From: Marinobacter salexigens
GTDB taxonomy: Bacteria > Pseudomonadota > Gammaproteobacteria > Pseudomonadales > Oleiphilaceae
Reading direction: 5' to 3'
Assembly (NCBI RefSeq): GCF_002806945.1
Contig: NZ_NIHC01000003.1
Span: 496,001 to 560,000 of the forward strand
Length of the DNA: 64,000 nt
Shown piece by piece: positions 43,469 through 54,825 of the stretch. The translations under genes and the position numbers were made by a program. A model generated the notes under the pieces. It worked only from the letters and a program-made list of their open reading frames with translations. It made no database searches and was not told the origin of the DNA. The first letter of the stretch is position 1. Each line of letters starts with the position of its first letter.

Positions 43469-46333
43469 TTGACTGCTCACTCTTCGCCGATAGCCCTGGA
43501 TTTTGATGAGGGCATTGATCGCAAAACCCTGCGCTGTCTGCGGGATAGATTTCTTATGCTTAATCGTGAGCGCTGGAAGAGAGCTCACTCATCGTTGACC
43601 TATCGGCAGCAAGTGGTTTTGGAAATACTGCCGCTGGTGTTTCACATCAACCATCCTGCGCTGCCTGGCTATCTGGATGCAGACTGCCCCTATGGTTTAA
43701 GTCACTACCAGCCGGATGCAGCAACCAAAAGCGCAGCGCGGCGCTTGGCTCGTACCTTTAGCTTGCGGGATGAGGGCAAGCGCCGGGCAGACTTGGAAGC
43801 CCTGTTTCTGATGGGTAGCCCCGGCACCCTGGGGCACTCTGTCGCAAGTGATCTGGATGTATGGTTATGCCACAGGGACGATCTTCAGGAGTCTGGGGTG
43901 CGGCGTCTTGAGCGCAAGGCTGAAAAGCTCACAGAGTGGGCCTTGTCCTTTGGCATTGAGTTGAATGTGTTTGTGTTTTCCGCAGCCGACTGGCGCAAAG
44001 GCAGGCAGCGGGTGGAGGTAAGCGGGGAAAATTGCGGAAGCGCCCAGCATTATCTGCTGCTGGATGAGTTCTACCGCACAGCCATACATTTAGGGGGCTG
44101 CTACCCCTTGTGGTGGCTTGTTCCCCCGGAGCAGGAGGGAAATTACCGGAAGTGCGTGAGCAGGCTTGTGGATTACCGTTTTATCAATGGCGATGCATAC
44201 ATAGATTTTGGCGCCGTGCCCTCTATCCCGACCAGCGAGTTTCTCGGTGCGGGTGTATGGCAACTCTACAAGGGTATTGATGTGCCATGGAAGGCGATCC
44301 TGAAGCTGCTGCTTATTGAGTGCTACGCCCAGACCCAAGCGCTTCCGGTTCTGTCCCTTGTTTTCAAGCAGGCGGTGTTTGATGGCGTTGCAGATGTGGA
44401 TGTTCTGGACCCATACGTGATGCTTTACCGGCGGCTGGAGCAGTGGCTGATGAGTGAAGGCGCCAGCACCAGGCTGGATTTGGTGCGTCGCAGCTTGTAC
44501 ATCAAAGCCGGGCTGCCGCTGACCCGTGCCGGAGTGACAGGTGAGCAGGGAGCCGAGCCCTGGCGCGCCCGAATGCTGAGGGAGATGATTGATGACTGGG
44601 GTTGGCAGAAAAAACAGATCGAGGCACTGGATAATCGTCACCGCTGGCAGGCGGAGGAGGTATCCGCCCTGCGTCGTGTGGTGGTCTCTGAGCTGACTCA
44701 CAGCTATCGGCTGCTGTCGAAAATGGCACGCGATCATGGTGGGCAGGCTGCCATCAGTGCAAACGATATTAACCTGCTGGGTCGTAAACTTTACGCAGCA
44801 TTCCAGCGCAAGGCCGGGAAAATAGAGCAGATCAACCCGGGGCTGGTGCCGTCGTTGGTGGAGGAAAACCTGGCTTTTCATCACCAGTCGGAACAGGAAG
44901 GCACAGGAACAGGTTGGCTGTTATACCGGGATCTGGAAGATCCTTCAGATGCCTTCTGGCAGCCCGTTATTCGGCGCTCCGGAAATCTCGCAGAGTTGGT
45001 AGTCTGGAGTTATTTTAACGGTTTACTGACCCGCTCTACCCGGCTCAATGTTCGGGCAGGGCAGGGCATTGCCTCCGTCAGTGAGTTGCGGGAAATGCTC
45101 GGCGCGCTTGCAGAGTTTTTACCACTTCCTGTTGCTCCGGCCGAGCGGGAAGCTCTGGCCCGCGGCATTCGCCCTCTGCGCAACCTCCTGCTGGTTAATG
45201 TGGGGGTTGATCCACAGTCTCACCTTTCAGAACGTGGCTTGCACAAGCTCAGTGCCCGGCATGATTCTTTGGGCTTCAGTGGCGGACGTGAGAACCTGGT
45301 TTTCACCATTGACCAGATCATGCTGAATAGTTGGCAAGAGGTCAGTCTCCAACACTATGCATCCGGGGATACCTTGATCCAGTGCCTGAAGAACGTGCTC
45401 GCCTCCGTTGCCCTGGCTCCCCGCCACATTCCCGGGATTGAAGTGCATAGCCATAACCGAGGGCATGGGAGCGCCATAGCCCGGAGAGTCCGGGAACTGT
45501 TTGCCGATGTATTGCGCCAGTTTTTTGCAGGAGGTGCGGGGCCGCATCCCTTGCGATATATAATTGAAATGGACCGCCGGTATTTTTTGTTGGAATTCAG
45601 CGGAACTGAGCCCGGGTTTACGGCTCTGGAAAGCCGGGCAGCCTTGATGGATTGTCTTGCCCAGCCCCGAGATGTATATCTGCCTGTTGTGTTTGATCGG
45701 CACGCACTGATGGACGAACCGGCTCTGCGCGCGGCCTGCCAGGCCAGTGAGCCTGATAGTATCCAGGTGTTTTATCTGCTTCGGGGTGAGCGGGTGCAGA
45801 TTTGGGTGATTGATGAGCGTGGGTCTGTGTTTGGCTGGGATCAGCGGGCCAGTCGCCGTCCTCTTGCCCCGCTGCTGCGTTTTCTGGAAAACCTGCTGGA
45901 ACGGCGCTCTCTGCGCAATAGCCAGGTGCCTGTAGCGTTGGCTGGAGTCCGCTGTTATGAGCTGGTTTCAAACAGCGGGGTTTTACGAACAGAATATCGG
46001 CCGCAAGCGGATAGCAACGCGACTTTGCCCGGGTTTGAAGTGCAAGCCGTGGGCGTTCAGGAAGGCGATAGCCGGGTACGTTTTGATCTTTACTGCGGTG
46101 ATCAGGAGTTTACCGTGTTGCAGTACGGCGACCAGCTGATCCCGGCTGTTGCTCATTATATTCATTCACTGCGTCAAAGCAGTGAGCGCTACCCGGTTTA
46201 TCTTACGGATGTGCACCTGCCCCACGACCTGGATCCAAGGGTGTATCAGCAAGATATACAAACCAGTCAGTACCTGTATTACCGGGCTTTTCTGGAGGAT
46301 GCCCTGAACCGTGAGCTGGGGGCGTTTCTCTAA
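43469..46333 (+). CDS. cyaA: Class I adenylate cyclase
   Basis: 954 aa. The N-terminal catalytic half has LMGSPGTLGHSVASDLDVWL and WQLYKGIDVPWKAILKLLLI, both class I signatures; the C-terminal half is the regulatory region. It makes cAMP from ATP. The start is TTG at 43469, preceded by CGGAG at 6 nt; E. coli cyaA also uses an UUG start that limits its synthesis. It is divergent from the FimX-like gene with only 42 bp between starts. Confidence 0.94.
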   Translation: MTAHSSPIALDFDEGIDRKTLRCLRDRFLMLNRERWKRAHSSLTYRQQVVLEILPLVFHINHPALPGYLDADCPYGLSHYQPDAATKSAARRLARTFSLRDEGKRRADLEALFLMGSPGTLGHSVASDLDVWLCHRDDLQESGVRRLERKAEKLTEWALSFGIELNVFVFSAADWRKGRQRVEVSGENCGSAQHYLLLDEFYRTAIHLGGCYPLWWLVPPEQEGNYRKCVSRLVDYRFINGDAYIDFGAVPSIPTSEFLGAGVWQLYKGIDVPWKAILKLLLIECYAQTQALPVLSLVFKQAVFDGVADVDVLDPYVMLYRRLEQWLMSEGASTRLDLVRRSLYIKAGLPLTRAGVTGEQGAEPWRARMLREMIDDWGWQKKQIEALDNRHRWQAEEVSALRRVVVSELTHSYRLLSKMARDHGGQAAISANDINLLGRKLYAAFQRKAGKIEQINPGLVPSLVEENLAFHHQSEQEGTGTGWLLYRDLEDPSDAFWQPVIRRSGNLAELVVWSYFNGLLTRSTRLNVRAGQGIASVSELREMLGALAEFLPLPVAPAEREALARGIRPLRNLLLVNVGVDPQSHLSERGLHKLSARHDSLGFSGGRENLVFTIDQIMLNSWQEVSLQHYASGDTLIQCLKNVLASVALAPRHIPGIEVHSHNRGHGSAIARRVRELFADVLRQFFAGGAGPHPLRYIIEMDRRYFLLEFSGTEPGFTALESRAALMDCLAQPRDVYLPVVFDRHALMDEPALRAACQASEPDSIQVFYLLRGERVQIWVIDERGSVFGWDQRASRRPLAPLLRFLENLLERRSLRNSQVPVALAGVRCYELVSNSGVLRTEYRPQADSNATLPGFEVQAVGVQEGDSRVRFDLYCGDQEFTVLQYGDQLIPAVAHYIHSLRQSSERYPVYLTDVHLPHDLDPRVYQQDIQTSQYLYYRAFLEDALNRELGAFL

Positions 46334-46403
46334 CCCTCCGGCCTCGCCGTGCAGGGCGTGGGTCAGGTATACTTTGGCTATAATGAACTCAGGGGTGCCA
46401 GGT

Positions 46404-46583
46404 ATGCGCGCAAGGATACTTCCTATAATGATGCTGATTGTGGCAGCGGCGCTTGCAGGCTGTGGTCAGAAAGGGCCGTTATACCGGGAGAACCCGGAAG
46501 TAATATCCGGGGTTGCCGAAAATGCAGCCGATGCGGGAGTGCAAAAACCGCTCTCATCCAGCCGCGATTCGGACGATCAATAA
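46404..46583 (+). CDS. lptM: Small LPS-assembly-type lipoprotein (LptM/LppL)
   Basis: 59 aa. Signal MRARILPIMMLIVAAALAGC with lipobox LAGC, then GQKGPLYRENPE, the conserved G-Q-K-G-P-L-Y of the LptM/YifL/LppL family found just upstream of lysA. LptM assists maturation of the LptD translocon in E. coli. ATG 46404 is preferred to the longer frame since it gives a normal signal peptide. Confidence 0.88.
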   Translation: MRARILPIMMLIVAAALAGCGQKGPLYRENPEVISGVAENAADAGVQKPLSSSRDSDDQ

Positions 46584-46623
46584 TTCTGCGCATACCCGCA
46601 CTGCTAAACGAAACAGGAATCAA

Positions 46624-47874
46624 ATGGATTACTTTAACTACCGTGATGGTGAACTTTACGCCGAAGACGTACCCGTCTCCTCGATAGCTGAGCGCTTTGG
46701 CACACCGGCTTATGTGTATTCCCGAGCCACGTTGGAGCGCCATTACCGGGCCTATAACGAAGCGTTGAATGAGCGAGAGCTGCTCATTTGCTATGCGGTA
46801 AAAGCCAACAGCAACCTTGCCGTGCTGAATGTGCTGGCGCGAATGGGTGCCGGCTTTGATATTGTCTCTGCGGGCGAGTTGGAGCGAGTGCTGCGTGCAG
46901 GTGGTGATGCTGGCAAAGTGGTGTTTTCCGGTGTAGGAAAACAGGAATGGGAAATGCGCCGCGCCCTGGAGGCCGGTGTTCGCTGTTTTAACGTGGAATC
47001 TGACACTGAGCTTGATCGTCTTAATGCGGTAGCTGGCGAGCTGGGCGTTAAAGCGCCGATCTCCTTGCGAGTGAATCCGGATGTTGATGCGGGTACGCAT
47101 CCCTACATCTCTACCGGTCTTAAAGAGAACAAGTTTGGTATTGATATAGCGGAAGCGTTGGCCGTTTACGCGCGGGCTGCCACATTACCCAACCTGGAGA
47201 TCAAGGGCGTGGATTGCCATATCGGCTCTCAGCTTACGTCGGTTTCTCCATTTCTGGATGCATTGGATCGCGTGCTTGAGCTGATTGATGCGCTGGCCGA
47301 TAACGATATCCATATTCGGCACCTCGATATGGGTGGTGGTCTGGGCGTAACCTACAACGATGAAGAGCCACCCAAGCCCGCTGAGTATGTAAAAGCGCTG
47401 GATGAGCGTATTGGTGAGCGCAAACTGGAGCTGATTCTGGAACCGGGTCGTTCCATCGCTGCCAATGCCGGTATTTTGATTACCCGGGTCGAGTTTCTCA
47501 AGTGCACCGAGCACCGTAACTTCGCGATCATTGACGCGGCCATGAACGATCTGATTCGCCCGGCTCTGTATAGCGCCTGGCAGGCCATTGTCCCCGTGCA
47601 GCCTCACCAGGATGCAGAAGAAAAAGTGTGGGATTTGGTTGGCCCGGTGTGTGAAACCGGGGATTTTCTTGGCAAAGACCGGTCTCTTCAACTCAAGGCC
47701 CGGGATTTGTTGGCCGTGCGCTCTGCCGGTGCCTATGGCTTTGTTATGAGTTCAAATTATAACACCCGCAACCGTCCACCGGAGTTGATGGTTGATGGCG
47801 AAGAAGTGCACGTAGTTCGCCATCGTGAAACCATCGAGGATCAACTGGCACCCGAAAGCTGCCTGCCGGAATGA
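46624..47874 (+). CDS. lysA: Diaminopimelate decarboxylase
   Basis: 416 aa from ATG 46624 (AGGAAT 5 nt before). PLP-lysine segment [14 protein letters not shown], the glycine-rich phosphate loop and [13 protein letters not shown], and the active-site Cys in [15 protein letters not shown]. It makes lysine from meso-diaminopimelate. Operon lptM-lysA-dapF-DUF484-xerC, the same order as in Pseudomonas. Confidence 0.96.
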   Translation: MDYFNYRDGELYAEDVPVSSIAERFGTPAYVYSRATLERHYRAYNEALNERELLICYAVKANSNLAVLNVLARMGAGFDIVSAGELERVLRAGGDAGKVVFSGVGKQEWEMRRALEAGVRCFNVESDTELDRLNAVAGELGVKAPISLRVNPDVDAGTHPYISTGLKENKFGIDIAEALAVYARAATLPNLEIKGVDCHIGSQLTSVSPFLDALDRVLELIDALADNDIHIRHLDMGGGLGVTYNDEEPPKPAEYVKALDERIGERKLELILEPGRSIAANAGILITRVEFLKCTEHRNFAIIDAAMNDLIRPALYSAWQAIVPVQPHQDAEEKVWDLVGPVCETGDFLGKDRSLQLKARDLLAVRSAGAYGFVMSSNYNTRNRPPELMVDGEEVHVVRHRETIEDQLAPESCLPE

Positions 47875-48806
47875 GAGATGGGCAGGAGATGAACCAGCAG
47901 CGTCGGAACCAGGGCCCACTGCTACGATTCAGCAAAATGCATGGGCTGGGCAACGACTTTGTTGTGGTTGACGCTATCAGTCAGCCATTCAGGCTGCGCC
48001 CGGAAACGATTCGGGAGCTGGCAGACCGGAACTTCGGTATCGGGTTTGATCAGCTTCTGGTTGTGGAGCCGCCTGGGCTACCCGATGTGGACTTTCGTTA
48101 CCGGATATTTAATGCCGACGGCACCGAAGTCGAACAGTGTGGCAATGGTGCCCGGTGTTTCGCAAAGTTTGTGCGCGACCAGCGCCTGACGAATAAAAAA
48201 ACCTTGCGTGTCCAGACAGCCGGTGGAGTCATTGAGCTGCGAGCAGCTAAAGATGGCATGGTCACAGTCAATATGGGTGTGCCTGAGCTGAACCCATCGG
48301 CGATTCCCTTTGTTGCCGATCACCGCCAGGACGTTTATTCAGTGAAAGTGGGGGCGGAAACCGTAGAGCTCAGTGCTGTTTCCATGGGTAACCCCCACGG
48401 CGTTGTTGTTGTCGACGATGTGGATGCAGCGCCGGTCGGACATCTTGGGCCGTTACTGGAAAGCCACTCGCAATTTCCGGAACGGGCTAATATAGGTTTT
48501 TTGGAAATAATCAGTCGTAGCCACGTGCGCCTCAGGGTGTATGAGCGTGGCTCTGGTGAAACGCTGGCCTGCGGCAGCGGTGCTTGTGCGGCGGTAGTCG
48601 CAGGGCATTTGCGGGGGTTGCTGGACAACCGTGTGGAGGTCGATCTTTGTGGTGGCCGGCTGGCCATCGAATGGCAGGGTGAAGGGGCGCCTGTTATGAT
48701 GGAAGGGCCCGCCACAAGCGTATTTGAGGGGCAGTTGCGACTGCCAGGTGATTCAGGTGGCAGCCGGCGTCGACGGCCCAGCCGCCCACACAAACAACGG
48801 AACTGA
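47871..48806 (+). CDS. dapF: Diaminopimelate epimerase
   Basis: 311 aa if started at ATG 47871, which overlaps the lysA stop (ATGA); ATG 47889 is the alternative and would give 305 aa. Core begins [18 protein letters not shown]. The two catalytic Cys are in [12 protein letters not shown] and [13 protein letters not shown]. It interconverts LL- and meso-DAP. The tail past the core ([15 protein letters not shown]) is a basic extension not usual for the family. Confidence 0.94.
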   Translation: MRDGQEMNQQRRNQGPLLRFSKMHGLGNDFVVVDAISQPFRLRPETIRELADRNFGIGFDQLLVVEPPGLPDVDFRYRIFNADGTEVEQCGNGARCFAKFVRDQRLTNKKTLRVQTAGGVIELRAAKDGMVTVNMGVPELNPSAIPFVADHRQDVYSVKVGAETVELSAVSMGNPHGVVVVDDVDAAPVGHLGPLLESHSQFPERANIGFLEIISRSHVRLRVYERGSGETLACGSGACAAVVAGHLRGLLDNRVEVDLCGGRLAIEWQGEGAPVMMEGPATSVFEGQLRLPGDSGGSRRRRPSRPHKQRN

Positions 48807-48822
48807 AAGCCAGGAGAGCGTG

Positions 48823-49569
48823 ATGACAGATCAAACGGCCCAACAGAAGGCCGGTGAGCTCACCCGGGAAGCGGTGGCTGAGTACCTGAAAAACAACCCT
48901 GAATTTTTTGTTGATCAGGATGAGCTGCTGCGCAGCTTGACCTTGCCCCATAACAGCGGCCGGGCCATTTCACTGGTTGAGCGCCAGGTGCATCTGTTCC
49001 GCGAGCAGCGGGATACCCTGCGTAACGAGCTGGTTGAGCTCGTATCCATTGCCCGTCATAACGACCGCCTGTTTGAAAAGAGCAAGCGGTTACTGATGCA
49101 GGTGATCGAAGCCCGCAACCTTATTGATATGGCATCCACTATTGATGACAGTATTCGTGGCGACTTCGGGCTGGACGCAGCATCGGTAATCCTGTTTACC
49201 GACGCGGAAGTGCCTGGGAGCTCACAGGGTGCTTTGCACGTTGTGACTCCGGCCGAGGCTCAAGAGCGCCTTGGCAATCTTTTAGAAGGCAGTCGGGCGG
49301 TTTGTGGTCAGTTCCGCGAGAGCGAGCGGGAGTTTCTGTTTCCGGATCGGGATGAGCCAATTGCGTCCGTTGCCCTGGTGCCTTTGCGCCATGATGAGCT
49401 GGTGGGGGTTTTTGCAGTTGGCAGCTGTGAGGCTGGTTATTTTGACCAGAGCATGGGCTCGCTGTTTCTCAGCTATATCAGTGACACGCTGAGCCGGCTC
49501 TTGCCCCCGATGGTTCGTCGCCACACCACGGCCATACCGGTCGCCGACCTTGCGACAGAGTCTCGCTGA
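48823..49569 (+). CDS. DUF484 family protein
   Basis: 248 aa from ATG 48823 (AGGAG 7 nt before). AVAEYLKNNPEFFVDQDELL and GRAISLVERQVHLFREQRD are the DUF484 N-terminal markers; the rest folds like a GAF domain. Conserved between dapF and xerC in gammaproteobacteria; function unknown. It overlaps nothing but ends 1 bp before the xerC GTG. Confidence 0.92.
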   Translation: MTDQTAQQKAGELTREAVAEYLKNNPEFFVDQDELLRSLTLPHNSGRAISLVERQVHLFREQRDTLRNELVELVSIARHNDRLFEKSKRLLMQVIEARNLIDMASTIDDSIRGDFGLDAASVILFTDAEVPGSSQGALHVVTPAEAQERLGNLLEGSRAVCGQFRESEREFLFPDRDEPIASVALVPLRHDELVGVFAVGSCEAGYFDQSMGSLFLSYISDTLSRLLPPMVRRHTTAIPVADLATESR

Positions 49570-49570
49570 A

Positions 49571-50545
49571 GTGACCGCTGTGCCAGCGACAGCTCAGTTA
49601 CCGGATGAGCTGGGCCGGCACATGACGAGTTTCGCGCAACACCTGACGTCGGAAAAGCGCTACTCCCCCCAAACCTGCAAGAATTACCAGCGGGACTTGC
49701 AGCGCCTTGCCGCATGGCTTGTGGGGCAGAGTTATGCTGAGTGGCGTGCTGTCAGTGGCCATGACCTGCGCCGTTATGTTGCAAACCTCGGTCGACAGGG
49801 GCTGAGCGGTCGCAGCATTGCTCGCCATCTGTCCGCCATAAGGCGTTTCTACCAGTACTTATTGCGGGAAGGGCTGGTCACGGACAACCCCGCACTGGAT
49901 ATACGAGCTCCGAAAAGCGGTCGCCGGCTGCCCGCTGTAGCCGATGTAGACCAGTTGAATTACCTCCTTGATGTCACTCCGGATGACCCGCTGGAAGTGC
50001 GCGACAGGTGCATGTTTGAGTTCATGTATTCATCAGGCTTGCGGTTGGCGGAACTGGCCAGCCTGGACGTTGATGCGGTTGACCGCAAAGGTGGCGAGGC
50101 GCGGGTAGTCGGGAAAGGCGGGAAAACGCGATTGCTCCCCGTGGGTCGAAAAGCTCTGGAAGCTCTGGCCCAGTGGTTACCCATTCGCGCAGGGTTGGCC
50201 CCAGAGACTGAGCCGGCACTGTTTGTAAGCCGTCGTGGCAACCGTATCAGTCACCGCAGTATTCAGGCGCGCCTGAGTCGCTGGGGCATTGCCAAAGGTG
50301 CGGATCAGAAGCTTCACCCCCACATGCTTCGGCATTCTTTTGCCAGCCACATGCTTGAGTCCAGCGGTGATCTGCGCGCAGTTCAGGAATTGCTCGGCCA
50401 TGCGGACATAGCCACCACACAGGTCTATACTCATCTTGATTTCCAGCATTTGGCACGGGTTTATGACCAGAGCCACCCCAGAGCGCGCCGACGTAACTCG
50501 CGTGGCTATGACGACCAGAACTCCGGACAGGAAGGAAACGTTTGA
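49571..50545 (+). CDS. xerC: Site-specific tyrosine recombinase XerC
   Basis: 324 aa from GTG 49571. N-terminal SAM-like domain (LTSEKRYSPQTCKNYQRDL) and C-terminal catalytic domain with Arg in YSSGLRLAELA, HMLRHSFASH, and LGHADIATTQVYTH, giving the R-K-H-R-H-Y set. With XerD it resolves chromosome dimers at dif. The dif site is not in the window. An in-frame TTG at 49550 inside DUF484 is the alternative start. Confidence 0.95.
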   Translation: MTAVPATAQLPDELGRHMTSFAQHLTSEKRYSPQTCKNYQRDLQRLAAWLVGQSYAEWRAVSGHDLRRYVANLGRQGLSGRSIARHLSAIRRFYQYLLREGLVTDNPALDIRAPKSGRRLPAVADVDQLNYLLDVTPDDPLEVRDRCMFEFMYSSGLRLAELASLDVDAVDRKGGEARVVGKGGKTRLLPVGRKALEALAQWLPIRAGLAPETEPALFVSRRGNRISHRSIQARLSRWGIAKGADQKLHPHMLRHSFASHMLESSGDLRAVQELLGHADIATTQVYTHLDFQHLARVYDQSHPRARRRNSRGYDDQNSGQEGNV

Positions 50546-51984
50546 TGTCATCGGATCAAACCTGGAAAGAAAAGTACTTCCAGGAGCTTGAGTCTGCAGA
50601 GCAGCAGGAGGCGCATTGGAAAGCCGAACGTAATGCTCTGGAACGAATGCTGGTGCGAACCAGTCTCGCGTCAGCAGGCCAGGCACCAGAGCTGGACCAC
50701 TTGCTTGAACAGGTTCGGGCGGATCTGCGTAAAAACAGAGTTGATGTGGAGCGCTGGCGGCAATTGCAGGAGCAGATAGATCGCCAAATTGCTTTGCTGG
50801 ATGATGTGTCCACCCCAAACACCGGAAATAATCGGGAGCCGCTTTCGGCGGAGCTATCAGAAGCAAGGCCTGTCGCTGAAAATGCCGGTGACGAAGATCA
50901 GCCGGCATCCGGGGTCAAAAGTTCAGAAGACCAGAGCCAACGGCTCCGGATTGCCCGGCGAGTTGGTCATCTCCTTGGGCAATTGCTCACTCAGGTTTCT
51001 TTGGAATCAGATGCCGAAGCGCGGGCAAGAAACTTGCAGAGAGCGCTTCTGTCCAGTGATGACTGGGATGAGTTGCGAGAAGGGCTGAATCAGGTTGCAG
51101 ACTTGATTGTCGCCGCTGTAACTCGCAGCCAAAGGGAGTTTGAAGCCTTCCTCAAACGTCTTGATGAGCGCCTGGTGGTGCTGCAGGAGCATTTCACTGT
51201 GCAGTCGTCGGCACAGTCTGGCCGCGAAGCCGCAGTTGAAAAGCTTGATCGCAACATCCGAGAGGAGATTGAGCAGGTTGACCAGTGCATCGAGGCAAGT
51301 GGTGATATCCATGAGCTGAAGCAGTCAGTCAGCGGCCACCTTGAGCTCATTGGTCAGGCGGTAAACCGCTTTCGGGTTGAGGAAGCCGAACGGGAACAAT
51401 TACTGTCTGCGCAACTGATGACCATGCAGGAAAAAATGGCGGTCATGGAAACACACTCTGAACAGATGCGTGGGCAGATCCGAAAAGAGCGTGAGCGTGC
51501 CGTAACCGACTTGCTGACGCAGTTGCCCAATCGGGACGCCTGGCAGGAGCGCCTGTCCTTTGAGTACAATCGCTGGAAACGTTACCAGTACCCACTGACG
51601 GTTGGCATTCTGGATATCGATCTGTTCAAGCGTGTGAATGATTCCTACGGGCACAAGGCGGGCGACAGGGTGCTCCAGCTTGTGGCCAGAGAAGTTAAAA
51701 AGCGGCTGCGTAAAACGGATTTCGTTGCCCGTATTGGTGGTGAGGAGTTCGCCCTGCTGTTTCCGGAGACGCTCCCTGATGATGCTCGCGTTGTGCTGGA
51801 CAAGCTTCGTGGGCATGTCAGCGCGCTGCCGTTTCATTTTGGTGGGCAGCCTGTGACGGTTACCTTCTCTGGTGGTTTGGTAGGCTTTGCTCGGGACGAC
51901 ACTGAAGAGTCGGTCTTTGAGCGTGCCGACCGTGCGCTGTATCTTGCCAAAGAGAGTGGCCGGAATTGCATCAAGGTCGGCTAG
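50545..51984 (+). CDS. Diguanylate cyclase with N-terminal coiled-coil region
   Basis: 479 aa from ATG 50545, overlapping the xerC stop. Residues 1-310 are helical and coiled coil, with no membrane span. The GGDEF domain (about 315-479) has an intact active site RIGGEEFALLFPE and an I-site RKTD five residues before it, so it should make c-di-GMP under product inhibition. It replaces the HAD-hydrolase gene that follows xerC in Pseudomonas and precedes a sensor kinase gene in the same direction. Confidence 0.9.
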   Translation: MSSDQTWKEKYFQELESAEQQEAHWKAERNALERMLVRTSLASAGQAPELDHLLEQVRADLRKNRVDVERWRQLQEQIDRQIALLDDVSTPNTGNNREPLSAELSEARPVAENAGDEDQPASGVKSSEDQSQRLRIARRVGHLLGQLLTQVSLESDAEARARNLQRALLSSDDWDELREGLNQVADLIVAAVTRSQREFEAFLKRLDERLVVLQEHFTVQSSAQSGREAAVEKLDRNIREEIEQVDQCIEASGDIHELKQSVSGHLELIGQAVNRFRVEEAEREQLLSAQLMTMQEKMAVMETHSEQMRGQIRKERERAVTDLLTQLPNRDAWQERLSFEYNRWKRYQYPLTVGILDIDLFKRVNDSYGHKAGDRVLQLVAREVKKRLRKTDFVARIGGEEFALLFPETLPDDARVVLDKLRGHVSALPFHFGGQPVTVTFSGGLVGFARDDTEESVFERADRALYLAKESGRNCIKVG

Positions 51985-52010
51985 GGCAGCGCAACGTCTG
52001 AGGAAATTCC

Positions 52011-54794
52011 GTGAAGGTCACTCTTCTGTATTTATCTTGCTGGCTGCTGTTGGTTTTTCAATCCGTTGCACTGGCAGACCCTCCCCAGGCATCCCCCGCG
52101 CCGGTGCTGGGAGATCAGGACTGGGCTTGGATCAGCGAGCAGGAAAGCCTCAGGATTGGTGTGTACGCCGACCAGGTGCCTCTGGTTTTTAATACTGGCA
52201 GCGGTCATCTTGCCGGTACTTATATTGATTACCTCGCGCGACTTTCTGACAAGCTCGGCCTGCCTGTTGAGCCTGTAGTGATGGGGGCCAGCGCTGCCGC
52301 TGAGCTATCGCCTGATCAGCCAGAAATGGATGCGCTGCTGACTACCAGGATTCCGGGCACCCCCGTGCCTGAGGGCAAGCGCTTCACAGGCCCTCTGATG
52401 ACACTCACCTACGGCCTGTTTATCGGTGCTGGTGATGCCTCAATTCGTTCACTGGCCGATCTTGAGGGTAGTCGCATAGCCGTGGTTGAGGGTGATCCTA
52501 ATCAGTACGACATGCTGGATTCTGTTGAGAGTTTTACGCCGGTAGCGGTTCAGAGCTTGGGTGAAGCTGTCAGCCGAGTCTTGTCCGGGCAGGCCGATGC
52601 CTTTTTGGGGCCGGTCCCGGTCGTCTCGGACTATCTCCAGTCAGCCATGATCAATGGTATCGGCCTGTCGGTGCTCCTTGATCAGAGGTCGGTGGATGTT
52701 GTGTTTCAGGTGGAGGAGAACCGTGGGCTCGCTTATCGAGTTCTGGATCAAGCGGTAAAAGCGATAAGTCATAACGAGCACAGGGTTATCCGGCAGTCCT
52801 GGTTGCAGGTGGATCTTTCCGCGCTGGAACAGAGTGGTGTGGAACTCTCGGCTTCTGATATTGACTGGCTCAAGCGTTATCCTGAGCTCAAGGTTGCATA
52901 CCGCTCTGACTGGCCACCCTTTGAATATGCCCAGGATGGACGCGCTACAGGCCTGGTGCCAGATCTCGTGGCGCGTCTGGAGAATCAGTTGGGTGTGCGT
53001 TTTGAGAAGAAACTTCTGGAAGACCGTGTGGTTGCGGAGCACGCATTGGTGGCTGGCGAAGTGGATATATTGCCCGGATTATCGCGTACGCCCCGCACTG
53101 AAGAATCATTTCTGTTTACCAGGGCGTACGTGAACGTGCCGATTGCTCTGGCCATCCGGGACGATGGACGTTTTATCGGAGACCTTCGCGAACTGCGCAC
53201 CGAGCGTGTCGGTGTGGTTAACCGGCATGCGGCGCACGATTACCTGCTTATCAATCACCCAAACCTGGATCTTTACCCCACAGCAACGATAGAGGCGGGT
53301 TTGTTGGCGCTTTCGAATGGCGATCTTGACGTTATGGTGACCCACATTCCGGCGGTCAGCTATACCGTTGCCAGGCTCGGCCTTTCGAATCTCAGGATCA
53401 CCAGTATCACGCCTTATCAGTACGATCTCCGGCTTGCGGTACGCAAAGACAGCCCGGAGCTTCACCGAATCCTGAACAAGGCTCTGGGCAGTCTGAAACC
53501 AGCCGATACGGAGGCCATCTATAACCGTTGGATCCACCTGGATATCGAGCAGGAAGCCGATTACACCGTGGTTCGCCGGGTTGTGTTGCTGGCCGTTGTG
53601 GTGGTGTTGATCTTCCTTTACTGGAACCGCAAGCTGTCGCGGGAGGTTGACGAGCGCATACGGTCTGAAAATGCCTTGCGCCGGAGTGAAGATGAACTGC
53701 GGGCTGCCAAGCTGGAAGCAGAGCGCCTGGCACGGAAGGCGGAGGCCGCGAGCCTTACGAAGAGTGAATTTCTGGCCAACATGTCCCATGAAATCCGAAC
53801 ACCCATGAATGCGGTGATTGGCTACAGCGACCTGCTCAGTAACAGTGTTACTGACCCTCAGCAGCGTAACTACCTGGATGCCATCCGGGCAGGTAGCCGA
53901 AGCTTGCTCATGCTGATTAACGACATCCTTGACCTGTCGCGAATCGAAGCCGGTAAAATGCGACTGGACTATTCGCCCGTATCTGTACGCCGGCTTCTTG
54001 ATGATGTGCGCCACATATTTGATCTGCGCGCGCGGGAGCAGGGCATCACACTGGAAGTCAGTGTTGGCTCGGATATGCCAGTTGCCATGATACTCGATGA
54101 AACCCGGTTCCGGCAGGTGCTGTTTAACCTTGTGGGCAATGCAATCAAGTTTACCCACGAGGGCGGTGTTGAAGTGCGGGCCACCGTCGGGCCGCTTAAG
54201 GGCGAAGCTGCAGAAACATCGGAATATCAGAGTTATCGGCTCTCCATCAAGGTGAAAGACACAGGTATCGGAATTCCAGCCGATCAGCTCGGACGTATCT
54301 TTGACGCTTTTGAGCAGCAGGAGGGGCAGAACACCCGCCGCTACGGAGGAACCGGGCTTGGACTGGCGATCAGCCGTAAGCTGGCTCAAATGATGGGTGG
54401 TGAACTGGAGGTGAAAAGCGAGCCCGGCCAAGGCTCTGTTTTTACGCTCACCCTACCCAATGTTCAGGCGACCGGTGATCAGGCCGAGGATGACGGCGAA
54501 ACGAAAGAGTCTGAACGGTTGTTGGCTCAAACACTGAGTATGCAGGAGCGAGGCTGGCTGAGAGAGCAGTTAACGGCAGATTTCGGTGACGAGTGGGAGG
54601 CCGTGAGGGAAAGTGGCGATCCTGAAGAAATGAAAGATTTTGCGCAGCGCGTATTGGATTGGGGGCAGCGCTATCGTTCTCGTTCTGTAACACGATACGG
54701 CGAGAAACTCATGGCAGATGTAGACGCATTCAATCTCGATGCCGTTAACAGCGCGCTTGATGCGTTCCCAAAACTGCTGGGGCGGGAGGAGTGA
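52011..54794 (+). CDS. Sensor histidine kinase with two periplasmic solute-binding domains
   Basis: 927 aa. Sec signal (about 1-22), two SBP_bac_3 domains in tandem (about 40-260 and 280-500), one transmembrane helix ([15 protein letters not shown], about 525-541), a coiled coil, HisKA with [20 protein letters not shown] (His about 595) and HATPase with [40 protein letters not shown]. There is no receiver or HPt domain; the last 90 residues are a small helical module. BvgS/EvgS-like input but not a full phosphorelay. No cognate regulator is next to it. Confidence 0.9.
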   Translation: MKVTLLYLSCWLLLVFQSVALADPPQASPAPVLGDQDWAWISEQESLRIGVYADQVPLVFNTGSGHLAGTYIDYLARLSDKLGLPVEPVVMGASAAAELSPDQPEMDALLTTRIPGTPVPEGKRFTGPLMTLTYGLFIGAGDASIRSLADLEGSRIAVVEGDPNQYDMLDSVESFTPVAVQSLGEAVSRVLSGQADAFLGPVPVVSDYLQSAMINGIGLSVLLDQRSVDVVFQVEENRGLAYRVLDQAVKAISHNEHRVIRQSWLQVDLSALEQSGVELSASDIDWLKRYPELKVAYRSDWPPFEYAQDGRATGLVPDLVARLENQLGVRFEKKLLEDRVVAEHALVAGEVDILPGLSRTPRTEESFLFTRAYVNVPIALAIRDDGRFIGDLRELRTERVGVVNRHAAHDYLLINHPNLDLYPTATIEAGLLALSNGDLDVMVTHIPAVSYTVARLGLSNLRITSITPYQYDLRLAVRKDSPELHRILNKALGSLKPADTEAIYNRWIHLDIEQEADYTVVRRVVLLAVVVVLIFLYWNRKLSREVDERIRSENALRRSEDELRAAKLEAERLARKAEAASLTKSEFLANMSHEIRTPMNAVIGYSDLLSNSVTDPQQRNYLDAIRAGSRSLLMLINDILDLSRIEAGKMRLDYSPVSVRRLLDDVRHIFDLRAREQGITLEVSVGSDMPVAMILDETRFRQVLFNLVGNAIKFTHEGGVEVRATVGPLKGEAAETSEYQSYRLSIKVKDTGIGIPADQLGRIFDAFEQQEGQNTRRYGGTGLGLAISRKLAQMMGGELEVKSEPGQGSVFTLTLPNVQATGDQAEDDGETKESERLLAQTLSMQERGWLREQLTADFGDEWEAVRESGDPEEMKDFAQRVLDWGQRYRSRSVTRYGEKLMADVDAFNLDAVNSALDAFPKLLGREE

Positions 54795-54825
54795 GCCGGA
54801 CTACTCCGGGTGCCGCGAATCAGAT

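Noticed and set aside
53106..54431. 441-aa open frame on the minus strand inside the sensor kinase gene
   Set aside because: Antisense to conserved HisKA/HATPase motifs; no recognisable domain.
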